64,000 nucleotides of DNA. Origin: Codonopsis lanceolata (taxonomy: Eukaryota > Streptophyta > Magnoliopsida > Asterales > Campanulaceae). The stretch lies in the NCBI GenBank assembly GCA_013146195.2, contig CM028382.1, forward strand, positions 113,945,237-114,009,236, read 5' to 3'. Below the pieces are notes generated by a model. The model was not told where the DNA came from. It searched no databases and saw only the letters and a program-made list of their open reading frames with translations. The translations under genes were made by a program, and so were the position numbers. Below, one piece after another: positions 46,674-57,137 of the stretch; the stretch's first letter is position 1, and each line of letters begins with the position of its first letter.

Positions 46674-48589
46674 CTAGTTTTGTTAACCCGTGCGTTAAAC
46701 GCACGATCATTCTTCTTTTTCAATAAAATCGTGCATAAACAAAATAAATAAGATTAAAAAATCTTAAAGGATAAAATAAGAAGAATCGATTTATTAACAA
46801 ATACACATCAGTTTATCAATAATCATTATAGATTCTAAAAAATTTCATTATACACAACATTTGTTGTTTTATTAGTTGGTTTTTCATCTTCACCGCATAT
46901 CAATATCTTCAAATTAAAATATCTTCAAATTTATACTCTAAAATTGACTTTGGCTAAATCGTTTTTTTTCAAGAAGAGACCTACATGCAGTTATTGACTT
47001 TGGCATTTGTTAATTGTCATTGCATATGATGACAATGAAAATTGTCTTAACTTGAAAGTCAACCTTACATTAGTCTCTTTTTTTTTTTTTTTTGTAGACC
47101 TTTTGACAATATTGGGATAAAAAATATTTTTTCCAACATTCCTTCATTTCAAAAAAATTGTTTCAACAATGTGATCCCCAATATTTATGATGATTAGTCT
47201 TGTTTCATTGCGGCATGGTCAATGTTTCTCAATAATTTGGAACAACAATTTTAAGTGTCAATTTATGGCCTGGCAACCCCGAACACTTTATACTATTCAA
47301 AAATTATGTAGAATGAATATCTTCGAACAAACTTGAATTTTTTCTGCTCTACAAATAAAATCTGAACTCAAATATCTTCATTTTGAATGATTACTTTTAT
47401 TAAATTATATTTGTATTTTACGAATAAAGGAATTTCTAATAAGAAAATAAGCTAAAATCAAAATAATGAAATTGTTCTTATCGTTAATTATTATTTTTGT
47501 TGAAATTATTTTGATTTTACTAACTTTCATTATATTTTTGTTTTATTGACTTCAGAACTATTATTTTTGTTTTATGTTTAAGAATTAGTTTTACGAAATA
47601 CTTTTGTTCCGCAAACTATTTTTATTATTTTACTAACCTCAGTTTAAATTGCTTTTGTTTTATTGACTCTGTAACTATTATTTTTGTTCCATCAAGTATT
47701 TTTATTTTACTAACGTATTTTTGTTTTACATAACTATTTTTAAGAATTTGTTTTAAACTTTTGTTCCGTAAATTATTTTTATAATTTTACTAACCTCGGT
47801 TTAAATTATTTTTGTTTTATTGACTCCGTAACTATTATTTTTGTTCCATCAAATAATTTTATTTTACTAATGTATGTTTGTTTTACATAACTATTTTTAA
47901 GAATTTATTTTAAACTTTTGTTCTGTAAATTATTTTTATTATTTTAGTAACCTCAGTTTAAATTGTTTTTGTTTTATTGACACTGTAACTATTATTTTTG
48001 TTCCATAAAATATTTTTATTTTACTAATGTATTTTTGTTCCATAAAATATTTTTATTTTACTAATGTATTTTTGTTTTACATATATATTTTTAAGAATTT
48101 GTTTTAAACTTTTGTTCCGTAAATTATTTTATTTTACTAACCTCCGCATTAAATTATTTTTGTTTTGTTGATTCTGTAACTTTTATTTTAATAGTGGCGT
48201 GTTCCATAAATTATTTTTTATTTTACTAACCTCTTTTATTTTTATTTTCTTGACTCCAATACTATTATTTTTGTTTTAGTTACTATTTTTTTATGTTTAA
48301 AGAGATAAAAATGTTTAAACATAATTAAAAGAGAGGAAATGAAGGTGATGAGAGAGAAAATAGGGAGGAGACGGGAGAGAAAAAAAGAAAGAGAGAAAAT
48401 AGGGAGAGGATAAGAGAGAGAAAAAGTGAAATGATAACTCAAAAGTCAATAATTCAAATGTGAGATTTTGGAGGGAAAAATGTACCTTTGTCATTATATA
48501 TATATAGATATAGATTATAATTGATTTCAAATTTGGAAAGTTACTTTTGGCGGGAACTTTCCAAAATATGTTTTCTTTATATATATAGA
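46674..48589 (-). mobile_element. Candidate non-autonomous Helitron
   Basis: Read on the minus strand, the 3' end is a hairpin CGTGCGTTTAACGCACG followed after about 12 bases by CTAG and then host T. The 5' end is TC in A|TCTATATATATAAAG. A 3' hairpin plus CTRR and insertion between A and T are Helitron hallmarks. No Rep/helicase is encoded. The 5' end is less certain because a similar TC-TATATC word occurs near 48513. Confidence 0.55.
47490..48260. repeat. About 157-bp tandem repeats inside the candidate Helitron
   Basis: TATTGACTCTGTAACTATTA-like units occur at about 47661, 47819 and 47975, with a longer, partly duplicated one near 48167. Each has TTTTGTTCC, ATTTTACTAA and AAGAATTTGTTTTAAAC in the same order. 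AT-rich, no coding potential. Confidence 0.8.
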
Positions 48590-48644
48590 TTATATTTTAT
48601 TTTTCTTTTTAACCCAAAGACTACCGGATCGAGCTTATCTCTTA

Positions 48645-49144
48645 GAGCAAGTACAATGAGGGTTTTTCCCCAAATCTAACTCAAATCTTCCCCTCCAATG
48701 GGGAATTAAAAAAATCAACCAATGATTTTAACAAACAAAAAAATCATCCCATGAACACCAAAGTCTCCTAGGTCCCCTTTCCAAGTGTCATCATTTAAGT
48801 GGAAACCATTTTATTTTTCCCTCATTACATTTCTTGACCAATTTTTAGCCAAAAAATTTTATTTTATTTTTTTCCTAAATTAAAGTACACATTTTTACCT
48901 ATAAATAGAGACTTAGTTTGTTTCATTTGGATATCAGAAAAAAATTATATGATTTTTTCAAGTTTCTAGTCATTATTAATGGAGATAAAGATGGTGGGAG
49001 TATGTAAATGTGTTGGATTTTGTGCCACCATTGAGAATATTTTTTGGTTTTGAATCAAATATGTATCTAATGAATTATTTTATTGATTTTTAATGAGTTG
49101 TATTTGATTTTTGGTTTGATTTGACAAAAGCATTGTACATGATC
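48645..49144. repeat. Tourist/Harbinger-like MITE, copy 2, with TTA target duplication
   Basis: A 500-bp repeat flanked by TTA at 48642-48644 and 49145-49147. Its termini are GAGCAAGTACAATG and the inverted GATCATGTACAATG. It is the same family as 16667-17183. A 3-bp TTA duplication fits PIF/Harbinger. Its right flank was later used by the Pack-MULE at 49155. Confidence 0.8.
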
Positions 49145-49429
49145 TTATGATCTTGGATAATATAATTTTTTGGTCCCTGAACTATACCAATACTATGCAT
49201 TTGGTCACTGTACTTTTTTTGAAATGTGTTTGGTCCCTCAATTCGATTTTTTTGGTCAATCCCCCTTCCTACCGTTACCGTTACTAAAAAAATTAACATT
49301 GACTAACTTTTTATAATGTCCAAACTATAAGGAGTTAATGTGTCAATTGAAAAATTAAACACTCAAAGTAACTGACCCAATTACTGCAGTGGTCAAATCT
49401 GCTGGGGCCAACATCTGGTAACTGGTATC

Positions 49430-49555
49430 GATCGACATAAGAATTCAATGGTGGTAGAGATTGGACCTTTCGATGGTGAAGCGAAGCCGTCGATGGTGAA
49501 GAGATATAATACAGTCTACAGCTGCCGTCGATGGTGAAGCGAAGCCGTCCGTCTG
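49430..49555 (+). repeat. Short tandem repeat at the edge of the captured fragment
   Basis: The words CGATGGTGAAGCGAAGCCGT and GTCGATGGTGAAG occur three times between 49473 and 49550, just before the gene-like interior of the Pack-MULE. Confidence 0.7.
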
Positions 49556-49663
49556 TCGTATAAATTGATCTTTCCGTTGACTACTAACGAATAGGACCTC
49601 TTCTTCTTCTTCTGGGTTTGGGGATGAAAATCATAGGAATAGGAGTTGAAAAGAAAATTAGAT

Positions 49664-50209
49664 ATGGGAGGAGCCTCCGCCATCTTCTTCCTCCAGTATT
49701 CCGTCTCTTCCTCCTCCGCCTCCCTCCAGATCTCCTCCCTCGAAGCCAAGTGCGACTCCGTTTCCGCCCGCATCTCTGCTCTCTCCTCCTTTTTCTCCCT
49801 CCTCTTCGCCAACCCAGCCCAGGCTCTTCGTCGCCGACCTCGCCCTCGCCCTCGCCGCCTCTCTCTGCCTCCAGGGACTGGGCCCTCCAGACCGGCCTCT
49901 CCCTCCATGTCGACGCTTTCATTCCCGAGGGCTGCCACAAGCTACTCGATGTCGTCAGCGGCGTCGAGGGCTCCACCAAGTGTGATCTCGACGACTCCAA
50001 CCTCAGGGCTGCCGCCATCCTCGATCTCGTCTTCGTCCTCCACGTCTTGTTCGTTGCCCTCATCCTCGTGGTCACTTACGTTGCCGTTTCCAAGTTCGTT
50101 GGCAACACCACCAGGAAATTTGGCTCTTACGAGGCCTTGCCCACCGTCGCCTCCTCCTCTGCCCCCGATTCTAGTCACACCCAGATGAACTTTATCACCG
50201 GCACCCAGG
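49664..50209 (+). pseudogene. Captured gene fragment inside the Pack-MULE (membrane protein-like)
   Basis: Two overlapping frames look like parts of one original protein. The first (from ATG 49664, MGGASAIFFLQYSVSS) is followed after a frame change near 49870 by the other frame, which reads TGLSLHVDAFIPEGCHKLLD, then GSTKCDLDDSNLRAAAILDL, then the hydrophobic run VFVLHVLFVALILVVTYVAV (a likely membrane helix) and a Ser-rich tail to about 50209, before GTAATT. I do not recognise the family. The break and the location inside the MULE argue for a captured, decayed copy of a host gene elsewhere in the genome. Confidence 0.5.
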
Positions 50210-50682
50210 TAATTGTAGTCGACTATGGTGGCATCCCAAATGTTGGCCTTGACCTCTACAGTAATTGGGTCTGTTTGTTTGAGCGTTTAATTTTTTAATT
50301 GACATGTTAACTCCCTATAGTTTAGACATTATAAAAAGTTAGCCAAAGTTAATTTTTTAGTAACGGTAACGGTAACGGTAGGAAGGGGGAATTAACCAAA
50401 AAAATCAAATTAAGGGACCAAACACATTTCAAAAAAAGTACAGTGACCAAATGCATAATATTGAGATAGTTCAGGGACCAAAAAATTATATTATCCTATG
50501 ATCTTTAATGCACGACTTTCGGTTCCAATTGATCACGCCTCATTTGGTACCTTCTATTTTACTTCTACCACTAACCTACAATGACTTTTAATCATGTTTA
50601 TAGTATTTATAATTTTTGATATTATATTAACGTCTAATAAAAAAATTACTATTGAATTATAGAAGTTGAAAATATGATAATA

Positions 50683-51138
50683 TTCCCTTCGTTCCGGGAA
50701 AAGAGTTTTCGTTTGAAAGTAAAACTTTGCCCTCGTTTGGTGTAGCGTTTAAAAAACATATCTTTTTTCAAAACGCAGCGTTTTTAAAACTTAGCATTTT
50801 CAAAACGCAATTTTTTCTTATAAACACGTTTGTGAAACTATTTCAAAACGTTATTTTCATAAACATAGTAGTTATAAACGCATCATATTTTTAAAACGCT
50901 CTATTTTGAAACATTTTAAAACGCTGAATTGAAACACTTTTAAAGAGAAAAACACTGCGTTTTTTGCCTACGTTTTGGTCAAAACGCTCCACCAAACAAG
51001 CACTTTGTAAGAAAATGACACTTTTAGTAGCTTATTAGTAACAAAATGACAATTTTATACCTTAATTTTTGAAAGTGAACTCTTTAAGTGAAACATCTAA
51101 AAATGAAATAGTGAACTGTTTGTCCAAAACGAAGGGAG
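50683..51138. repeat. Stowaway-like MITE carrying a nested MITE
   Basis: The ends TTCCCTTCGTTCCGGGAA and (inverted) CTCCCTTCGTTTTGGACA resemble Stowaway termini; flanks are TA and TG. Inside, 50731-51003 is a second MITE with GCCCTCGTTTGGTG and inverted GTGCTTGTTTGGTGGAGCG ends, rich in AAAACGC words and bounded by ACTTTG on both sides. Confidence 0.55.
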
Positions 51139-51269
51139 TGTAAAGGAAATAAGTAGTGAATAATGATACATTATATTTATTGGCTATAATTTCTCATATG
51201 AGTTTTGGTGTCAAGGTTAAAGTGTAACATCGCATGATATTTAATCAATCATGTAATAAGGTTACCTAA

Positions 51270-51501
51270 GGCCTTGTTTGGTGGAGTGTTTTGAAAACAC
51301 AGTTTTTTCAAAACATAGTTTTTCTTATAAACACATTTGAGAAACTAATTTAAAACGTTATTTTCATAAACATAGTAGTTGTAAACGCATCACATTTTTA
51401 AAATACTACACATTTTAAAAACATTGCGCTGAAACACTTTAAAAAAGAAAACTAAGCATTTTTGTTAGCGTTTTTGTCAAAACGTTCCACCAAACAAATA
51501 C
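51270..51501. repeat. Tourist-like MITE with TAA target duplication
   Basis: A 232-bp repeat with ends GGCCTTGTTTGGTGGAGTGT and inverted GTATTTGTTTGGTGGAACGT, flanked by TAA at 51267-51269 and 51502-51504. Same family as the nested repeat at 50731-51003 (shared TTATAAACAC, AAACATAGTAGTT and AAACGCATCA words). Confidence 0.75.
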
Positions 51502-51504
51502 TAA

Positions 51505-52180
51505 GTTGGGATAAAATGGTGAATTTTTATAACCCGTGGGTTGACACATTCCACCAACACACGTGAAGGCTCTAAAGTCCGGTGAATAAATAAAAATGAC
51601 AATTTGACACATCTAGCTTTATATATGGTATGAGTATCTTAATACTTGAATTTAACTCGAACTTAATTGGAGTGGTTCGTAGTGGTCCTAACTTTATTTT
51701 TTAATTAGATGCTTTATTCAAACTAATTTATGCATGCATACACATTTCACGTTTGGCCTAGAATTTATTTAAAAATCACCATTACTATCTTCACAAAAAA
51801 AAAATAAAATTAAAGTGAACAGGTGGCACCTGCATCGTGGCAGTAGCACTCACAAGGCATTTCAATTAAACATTAACTAATCAAATTCACTAATATCAAT
51901 GGCATGTTCAAGTGCTGTAACATACATTCCCTCAAGTGTCTCAGGTTACTTCTAGTGATCCACTGAATAGTCTCCATATCATTCGGCGGTCCATGGAGCT
52001 ATGACAACTCAATACTGGCCTCTCCTATTGAACAAAATGAAATAATCTCCCATCAATATTAAAACAATACTACGTAGTCAATTTAATAAATTTGAGTAAA
52101 TACTATCATCGTCAATATAATAAATTACCTCGCCATTCCATATTGCAGACGCAATATGACCACGAAATCCAGTAAGTAAC
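51505..52180. other. AT-rich intergenic DNA
   Basis: No gene or repeat terminus is recognised in this stretch. Confidence 0.5.
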
Positions 52181-52912
52181 TATGTGTTCTCGGGTCCATC
52201 TCCTTGTGGCTCCATCAACATCCAACCATACTCATCCACTTCATCCTCTTAATCATCATCGTCATCATCACCACTATCACTACGACCTCCTACTTCGCCT
52301 CTACCTCTGCCTTTACTATGTGCTCGGCCCACTCTCTGTCGTCAACCAAAACCTAAATCCTCTTCTTCATCAACTAACAATTGTCTATCTCCTAGTGCAA
52401 TAAATACATCAGCATTCATCGGACCCCTCCTACGCCAACGTAACATGCTCGAACTACCACTCGCGCCACCCACACCACTACCACCCACGCCACCCATGCC
52501 ACTCATGCTATCCATGTCACTCATGCCACCCATACCACTCATGCCTACCCATGCCACCCATACCACCCATACCACCCATGCCACCCATGTCACCCATCAT
52601 GTCACTCATGCTACCCACCCTGTTTAATGAGGCTTCTATCTCCTCATCCTCTCTTGTAATAAGTGAATGCCCTCTCCCCCTCATTGGAGCATTATAAGGA
52701 GGCTCAAATGGAATATCGGTGGGGTCTGGACTCCTCTTATCATCTCCGTGAACGGAGGTCCGCGCATAAGCATCCTCATCCCCTTCATTAGTGGTTGTAT
52801 GTGCCTGATTAGCAACTTTCTTGTGTTCTGAAGCAGTCACAACCCTGTTACGTACTCTAGCCAGATCCTCTGCTTGTATTGGACATTTCCCTCGTCGACG
52901 TCCGACTTCCAT
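52160..52912 (-). pseudogene. Met-Gly-Gly-repeat ORF, decayed, possibly transposon-associated
   Basis: An ATG at 52912 on the minus strand opens a 131-codon frame with a basic start (MEVGRRRGKCPIQAEDLARV), an acidic middle and an MGGMGG repeat. After a frame change near 52545 another frame continues with SGMGG repeats, then SSSMLRWRRRGPMNADVFIALGDRQLLVDEEED. TGA and TAA then interrupt a tail with RGRG and a seven-Asp run (down to about 52180). The Asp/RG tail resembles the ORF at 36679-36945. No domain is recognised. Confidence 0.4.
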
Positions 52913-53108
52913 CTATTACAAAAAAATAAATACAAGTTAAGTTATGAAGTGATAAGTTATCTATAAAACGTTTATATATATACACACACACACATATATT
53001 ACATCTAGTACATAAGTTTTTTTAATTTTTTATAAAAGAATACATGTTTAAAAAAAACACAAATCATCCCCCACTTTTGGTTCTATTTCAAAAAAAAATA
53101 ATGAAAAC

Positions 53109-53111
53109 TTA

Positions 53112-53157
<46 letters not shown>
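53109..53157. repeat. (TA)n microsatellite
   Basis: An uninterrupted run of alternating T and A about 48 bases long. Confidence 0.9.
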
Positions 53158-53158
<1 letters not shown>

Positions 53159-53204
53159 CACACATCACATACCTTTTGCTCCAAACAAAACACGTTAAAA
53201 AAAC

Positions 53205-53430
53205 AATTACTACAATATAGTGGTTTTCGTACATTATAACCGCTACAGAGCAGCGGATGTATTTAATAACTATCACGACTCACCAGCGGATGTATTCAGC
53301 AACTACCGCAACTCACCAGTGGTAGTGGTATAAAACATCCGCTACAAATTAAATTCGCGAATGTTTTATGCCACTACCGCTGGTGAGTCGCGGTAGTTGT
53401 TGAATACATCCGCTGTTCCCTAGCGGTTCT
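53205..53430. repeat. Large hairpin with CACTA-like subterminal words
   Basis: AGCAACTACCGCAACTCACC...GTGGTATAAAACATCCGC (53299-53342) pairs with GCGAATGTTTTATGCCACTA...CGCGGTAGTTGTTGAATACA (53357-53410), a stem of about 55 bp around a small loop. The left edge reads ACTACAATATAGTGG, reminiscent of CACTA ends (CACTACAA), and the repeated GTAGCGG/ACCGCGACTCACC words resemble CACTA subterminal repeats. Confidence 0.5.
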
Positions 53431-54595
53431 TTCACGCCAAATTGAAAAAAAAAACCGTGCAGATTGCCCTGCTTCTTCAACAACAAATTGAAACAGAAGA
53501 GGTGTGAGGGATTGAGATACCTGGAAATTGAAAGATTGTACATCTCCTCTATTCTTTCACTTCGTGGTCGGTTTTGAGAGATTGAGAGAAATTGAGGCTG
53601 GTTGGAGTGAAATTGAGAGAGAAGAGAGAAGATAGATGTGAGAGTGGGAGAGAAGAGAGATGACGATTTTTGGGGAATGAGAGACGATAGTGGAGGGGGA
53701 AAGCAGAGAGAAAGGGGGAGACGGGAAAGAGCATTGGAAATGGGAGTATGAGAGTGGGGGGGTGTTGGTTGGTTTAGGGAAATAATGGAGGGGTGGGTAA
53801 TGTGTAAATGTAGTTAGGGGTAGTTAGGTCATTTTATGTATTAAATGGTGTTACATTTAGGGGTTTAGGTGTTACTTTTAGGTGTTCTGAATACAATAAA
53901 CACGGATTTAGCATACGATGTCGTAGTCTTAATAGTGCTGCCAAGACAAGAGCTCTGAACTGCCAAAGGTTGTACCCGTAGGCCGTAATGGGCTCACTTT
54001 CCTTAACCATTAGTTGAAGGTCACGTGTCCTACACTTGTTGGCGTATCTCTCTAACTCTAACGCTGTTTCCTTTTTGTATCTTCTTTTTCCGGATACCCT
54101 CTACCCTCTGCCATTTTCCTTACCGACGTAAATGCCAAATTGCCCCTACTAGTTGTCCGAAATAGCATCCATGCCCTTAACTTGTCACATTGGTACTTTG
54201 GGCGCAAGAAAAGTACCACCATTACATGTATTTAAATCTCTAACAAAAAAATAATAATAATTAATACTCAAATTCCCTACCTCCCAAAAATATTACTATT
54301 ACTTGTAATCTATTACATTAAATATTGTAAACTCGCGCAACCGTATGCTGCCAAATTGGAGGGGGGGGGTTAGCGAGGATTCTTAATTTTAGGGGAGGGG
54401 GCAATAGACATTATCTATATCAAAACCATAATAGTCTTTTCATGACTATGTTTGATAAAATGTATGTTATAGATAATCATGAGTTAACCTCACTTTTAAA
54501 TTTTATTCGTGAAATAGGGATGAGTTTAAAAAACATGATTAAGGTGTAACAATGGTGATAGGCATGCCAAATTTTCATATATTTTTCTCCATTTA
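53431..54595. other. Intergenic DNA
   Basis: A GA-rich block at 53570-53770 gives low-complexity frames only. The remainder holds no recognised gene. Confidence 0.5.
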
Positions 54596-55170
54596 GGCTC
54601 CGTTTGTTTCACAAAAAATGATTTTCGGAAAATATTTTTCTCATTTTTCTGTATTTGGTAAACTTAAGAAAATGTAGTCAACGTAAAAGATTTTACGAGT
54701 CAACGGAAAATTAAGCTTTCTTTACCAAATACCTGAAAATGAAATCTTTTCATTTTCTGGAAATCATTTTCCGTGAAACAAACTGAAGTCATAATTGTAC
54801 GTTCCTTGAAATAGTTCAAATATAATTATTGTAGTTGAATTTTTTTAATTTTATTCCGACAAAATAGGTTTGTTATTATGAAATAAAACACTGTACTTGA
54901 ATTCAACACTTAAAATGCACATTTCAATTATTTTTTTATTAGTTATAGTGCAAGCAAATCAAAATAAAAAACTGATTATAATAAAAACATGATCCGGGTG
55001 TAACAATGAAGATGAGCATACCAATTTTTTTATAAATTTTATTTAATTGTATGCTCCCTGAAATAGTTCAAATAGAATTATTGGAGTTCATTTTTTTTGA
55101 TTTTATTCCAACAAAAAAGAATTGCCATTATGAAATAAATTAATCAAATTCAACACTTCACATTAAGATC
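54530..55170. repeat. About 255-bp direct tandem duplication, first copy carrying a MITE
   Basis: AACATGATTAAGGTGTAACAATG (54530) through TATGAAATAAAACA is repeated from AACATGATCCGGGTGTAACAATG (54986) to TATGAAATAAATTA with scattered changes. The first copy is longer only because of the MITE at 54596-54790. Confidence 0.75.
54596..54790. repeat. MITE with GGCTCCGTTTGTTT-type ends (195 bp)
   Basis: Ends GGCTCCGTTTGTTTCACAAA and inverted GACTTCAGTTTGTTTCACGG. It is a smaller relative of 29241-29926. Flanks TTA and ATA suggest a 3-bp target. The paralogous position in the second copy of the surrounding duplication, near 55044, lacks the insert. Confidence 0.7.
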
Positions 55171-56700
55171 ACTACAATAAATTTTTAGAGTTTTATTTTC
55201 AGTTTTAACAAACAGACCCTTAGCGTTCTACCACTATGGATGCTCTTATCAACTACATGACGGTTAAATTGGTAGGGTTTCATTCTAAAAGTACGTGGAT
55301 TGAGTTAGAGTTGATTTGGAGGTGTACCCCTTAACTTATTGTTTAACATTATCGGTTGTGTAATCTTGGTCTCCTTGCCTATTATTTAAGTGTAAAGATT
55401 TAGGAAAGACAATTTTACTGTATTTTATATATGAAAGATGTATTTGGCCCGACGCACGTTGAGTTGTGACTTGTGAGAGAGTGAAATCTCATTTTACGAA
55501 TATTAATGCATAAAACGGTCTCACATAAGACTTACTAATAATCGGAGGAGGCGTTGCAATTTGATCAAAAATCACAAGTTCAAAATAAAACAAGGTTTAA
55601 AGTAGAATTATTATTTTTTGGTGAAACCTAACTTTGATTTGGTGAAACCTAAGTTAATCAAATTCGGGAAGGTAAACACAATTTATAATTGAAGTATCTT
55701 TTAGCTGTAAAAAATTGAAACCAAAAATAGTTGTTGTATCCTCGAAAAAGAAAAAAAAGAAGAAAAAGGATCACAGAACTATTCAGTCTTCGTACCACTC
55801 AGTGACATAATGCTAATGAATGCCCTGGCTGACGTACACAGTAATAAAGGCCACAATAATGTTTGGGTTCTACCAAGCTACTCAAACTACCCAACAAACC
55901 CTCCCAACTCACAACTCTTTCATTTGTTCAATTTTTTAATTTTATTTATTTAATCATTTAAATATTTTAGGTCGTAATTTTACTTTAAATTATATTTATT
56001 TTAGTTAAATGAGATTTTTTTTTACCAAACAAAAAATTATTTATTTTGGACAGAAGAACATGACCAAACAAATTTACTACTCTCTAATTAAGTTGTACTA
56101 GTTTTTTCTTTCTACTCAACAACCCTCTTTTAACATCATTTATTTTGAGCTTAGTAAATAAGAGTAATTTTGATAAAAATATGGATAAATGTTTATTGAA
56201 ATCCAAAAACATTATTTATTAATAGTAATTTTGATAAACAAGAATGTTAATAGTAATTTATTACTATTAATTAGGAGATTATAAAGGAATGAGAGCCGTT
56301 TATTTGGCACACTATTTAAAGATTGTTTGAGCATATTGAAAAATACATAAAATCAAATACTTTTTTTTGAAATTTGTATTAAATTTGTTTTTATGGAAAT
56401 AAATTTTAAAGAAAATTACATATTTTATTAATATTTATATTAAAATTAATTATATTTTTTAATTTATATATCCAATCAAACATGATAATATATTTTTTTA
56501 AAAAAGGGGGAGTAACACTTTTTAAACAGGAAAGGTTACAAAGATAATAATTTAGTTTTGGAAGTCAAAAAGTATTCTGGAATCTTTTTAAAAAACAGAA
56601 GGAATAAAAGAAGTCTAAGGGCAAGTTAGTAATTTTATTGAAAGGTAGTGTCGGTTACTCTCTTTATTTTCTCCAAACCCCGTTTCCGTGCAATTCCGCG
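55171..56700. other. AT-rich intergenic DNA upstream of the zinc-finger gene
   Basis: No gene or element is recognised. The last part, to about 56700, should hold the promoter of the zinc-finger gene; no single TATA box can be assigned. Confidence 0.5.
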
Positions 56701-57137
56701 GAAATTTTACCCAGGTGCTTTGGCGGGTACGTAAACTAACACTAACAGACAAACAGAGTGTGTTAGTGAGAGAGAGAGAGAAGTTTTTTTAGAGAGTGAA
56801 AGAGAAAGTGCGCGCGCTCTAGAGAGAGAGTGTGTTAGAAAGAGACAGCAAAGTGCTTTGAAAACCAGAGCCTAAAGAGAGAGGAGACTCTCGTACGGAC
56901 TATTTTAGAGAGAGAGAGAGACTAGCTGTAGAGAGAGAAAGCATTCATTTCCTCTCTCCTTCACGCTTTAGGAATTTCTCTCTACTGAACTCATGCGATC
57001 GACCTCTCCGACGATCATTCCAGAACTGTGCATATTGGCGTATTCCCATTTTGCCCCTTCTTTTTCGTCCTTCTGTAAAGCTTTCGTTGTTACATTTATT
57101 AACGTTAAGACACTGAATTAAGCTCGGAGGTCAAAAA
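56701..57137 (+). promoter_or_regulatory. Probable 5' leader of the CCCH zinc-finger gene
   Basis: Sequence before the ATG at 57138 is rich in GAGAGA runs (56770-56785, 56910-56945) and short CT tracts, typical of plant 5' untranslated regions. The transcription start is not identified. Confidence 0.5.

Larger units (their letters stand above)
49146..50505. mobile_element. Pack-MULE (Mutator-like) with TATGATCTT target duplication
   Basis: The element spans 49155-50496 (1342 bp) between perfect 9-bp duplications at 49146-49154 and 50497-50505. Terminal inverted repeats of about 215 bp begin GGATAATATAATTTTTTGGT; they include GGTCCCTGAACTA and TACCGTTACCGTTACTAA, the latter with an extra 6-bp unit on the right. 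The interior is GC-richer, C-rich on the plus strand and gene-like, unlike the flanks. No transposase is present. Confidence 0.9.

Noticed and set aside
49516..50178. Arg/Glu-rich minus-strand frames
   Set aside because: They are shadows of the C-rich plus-strand captured fragment in the Pack-MULE.
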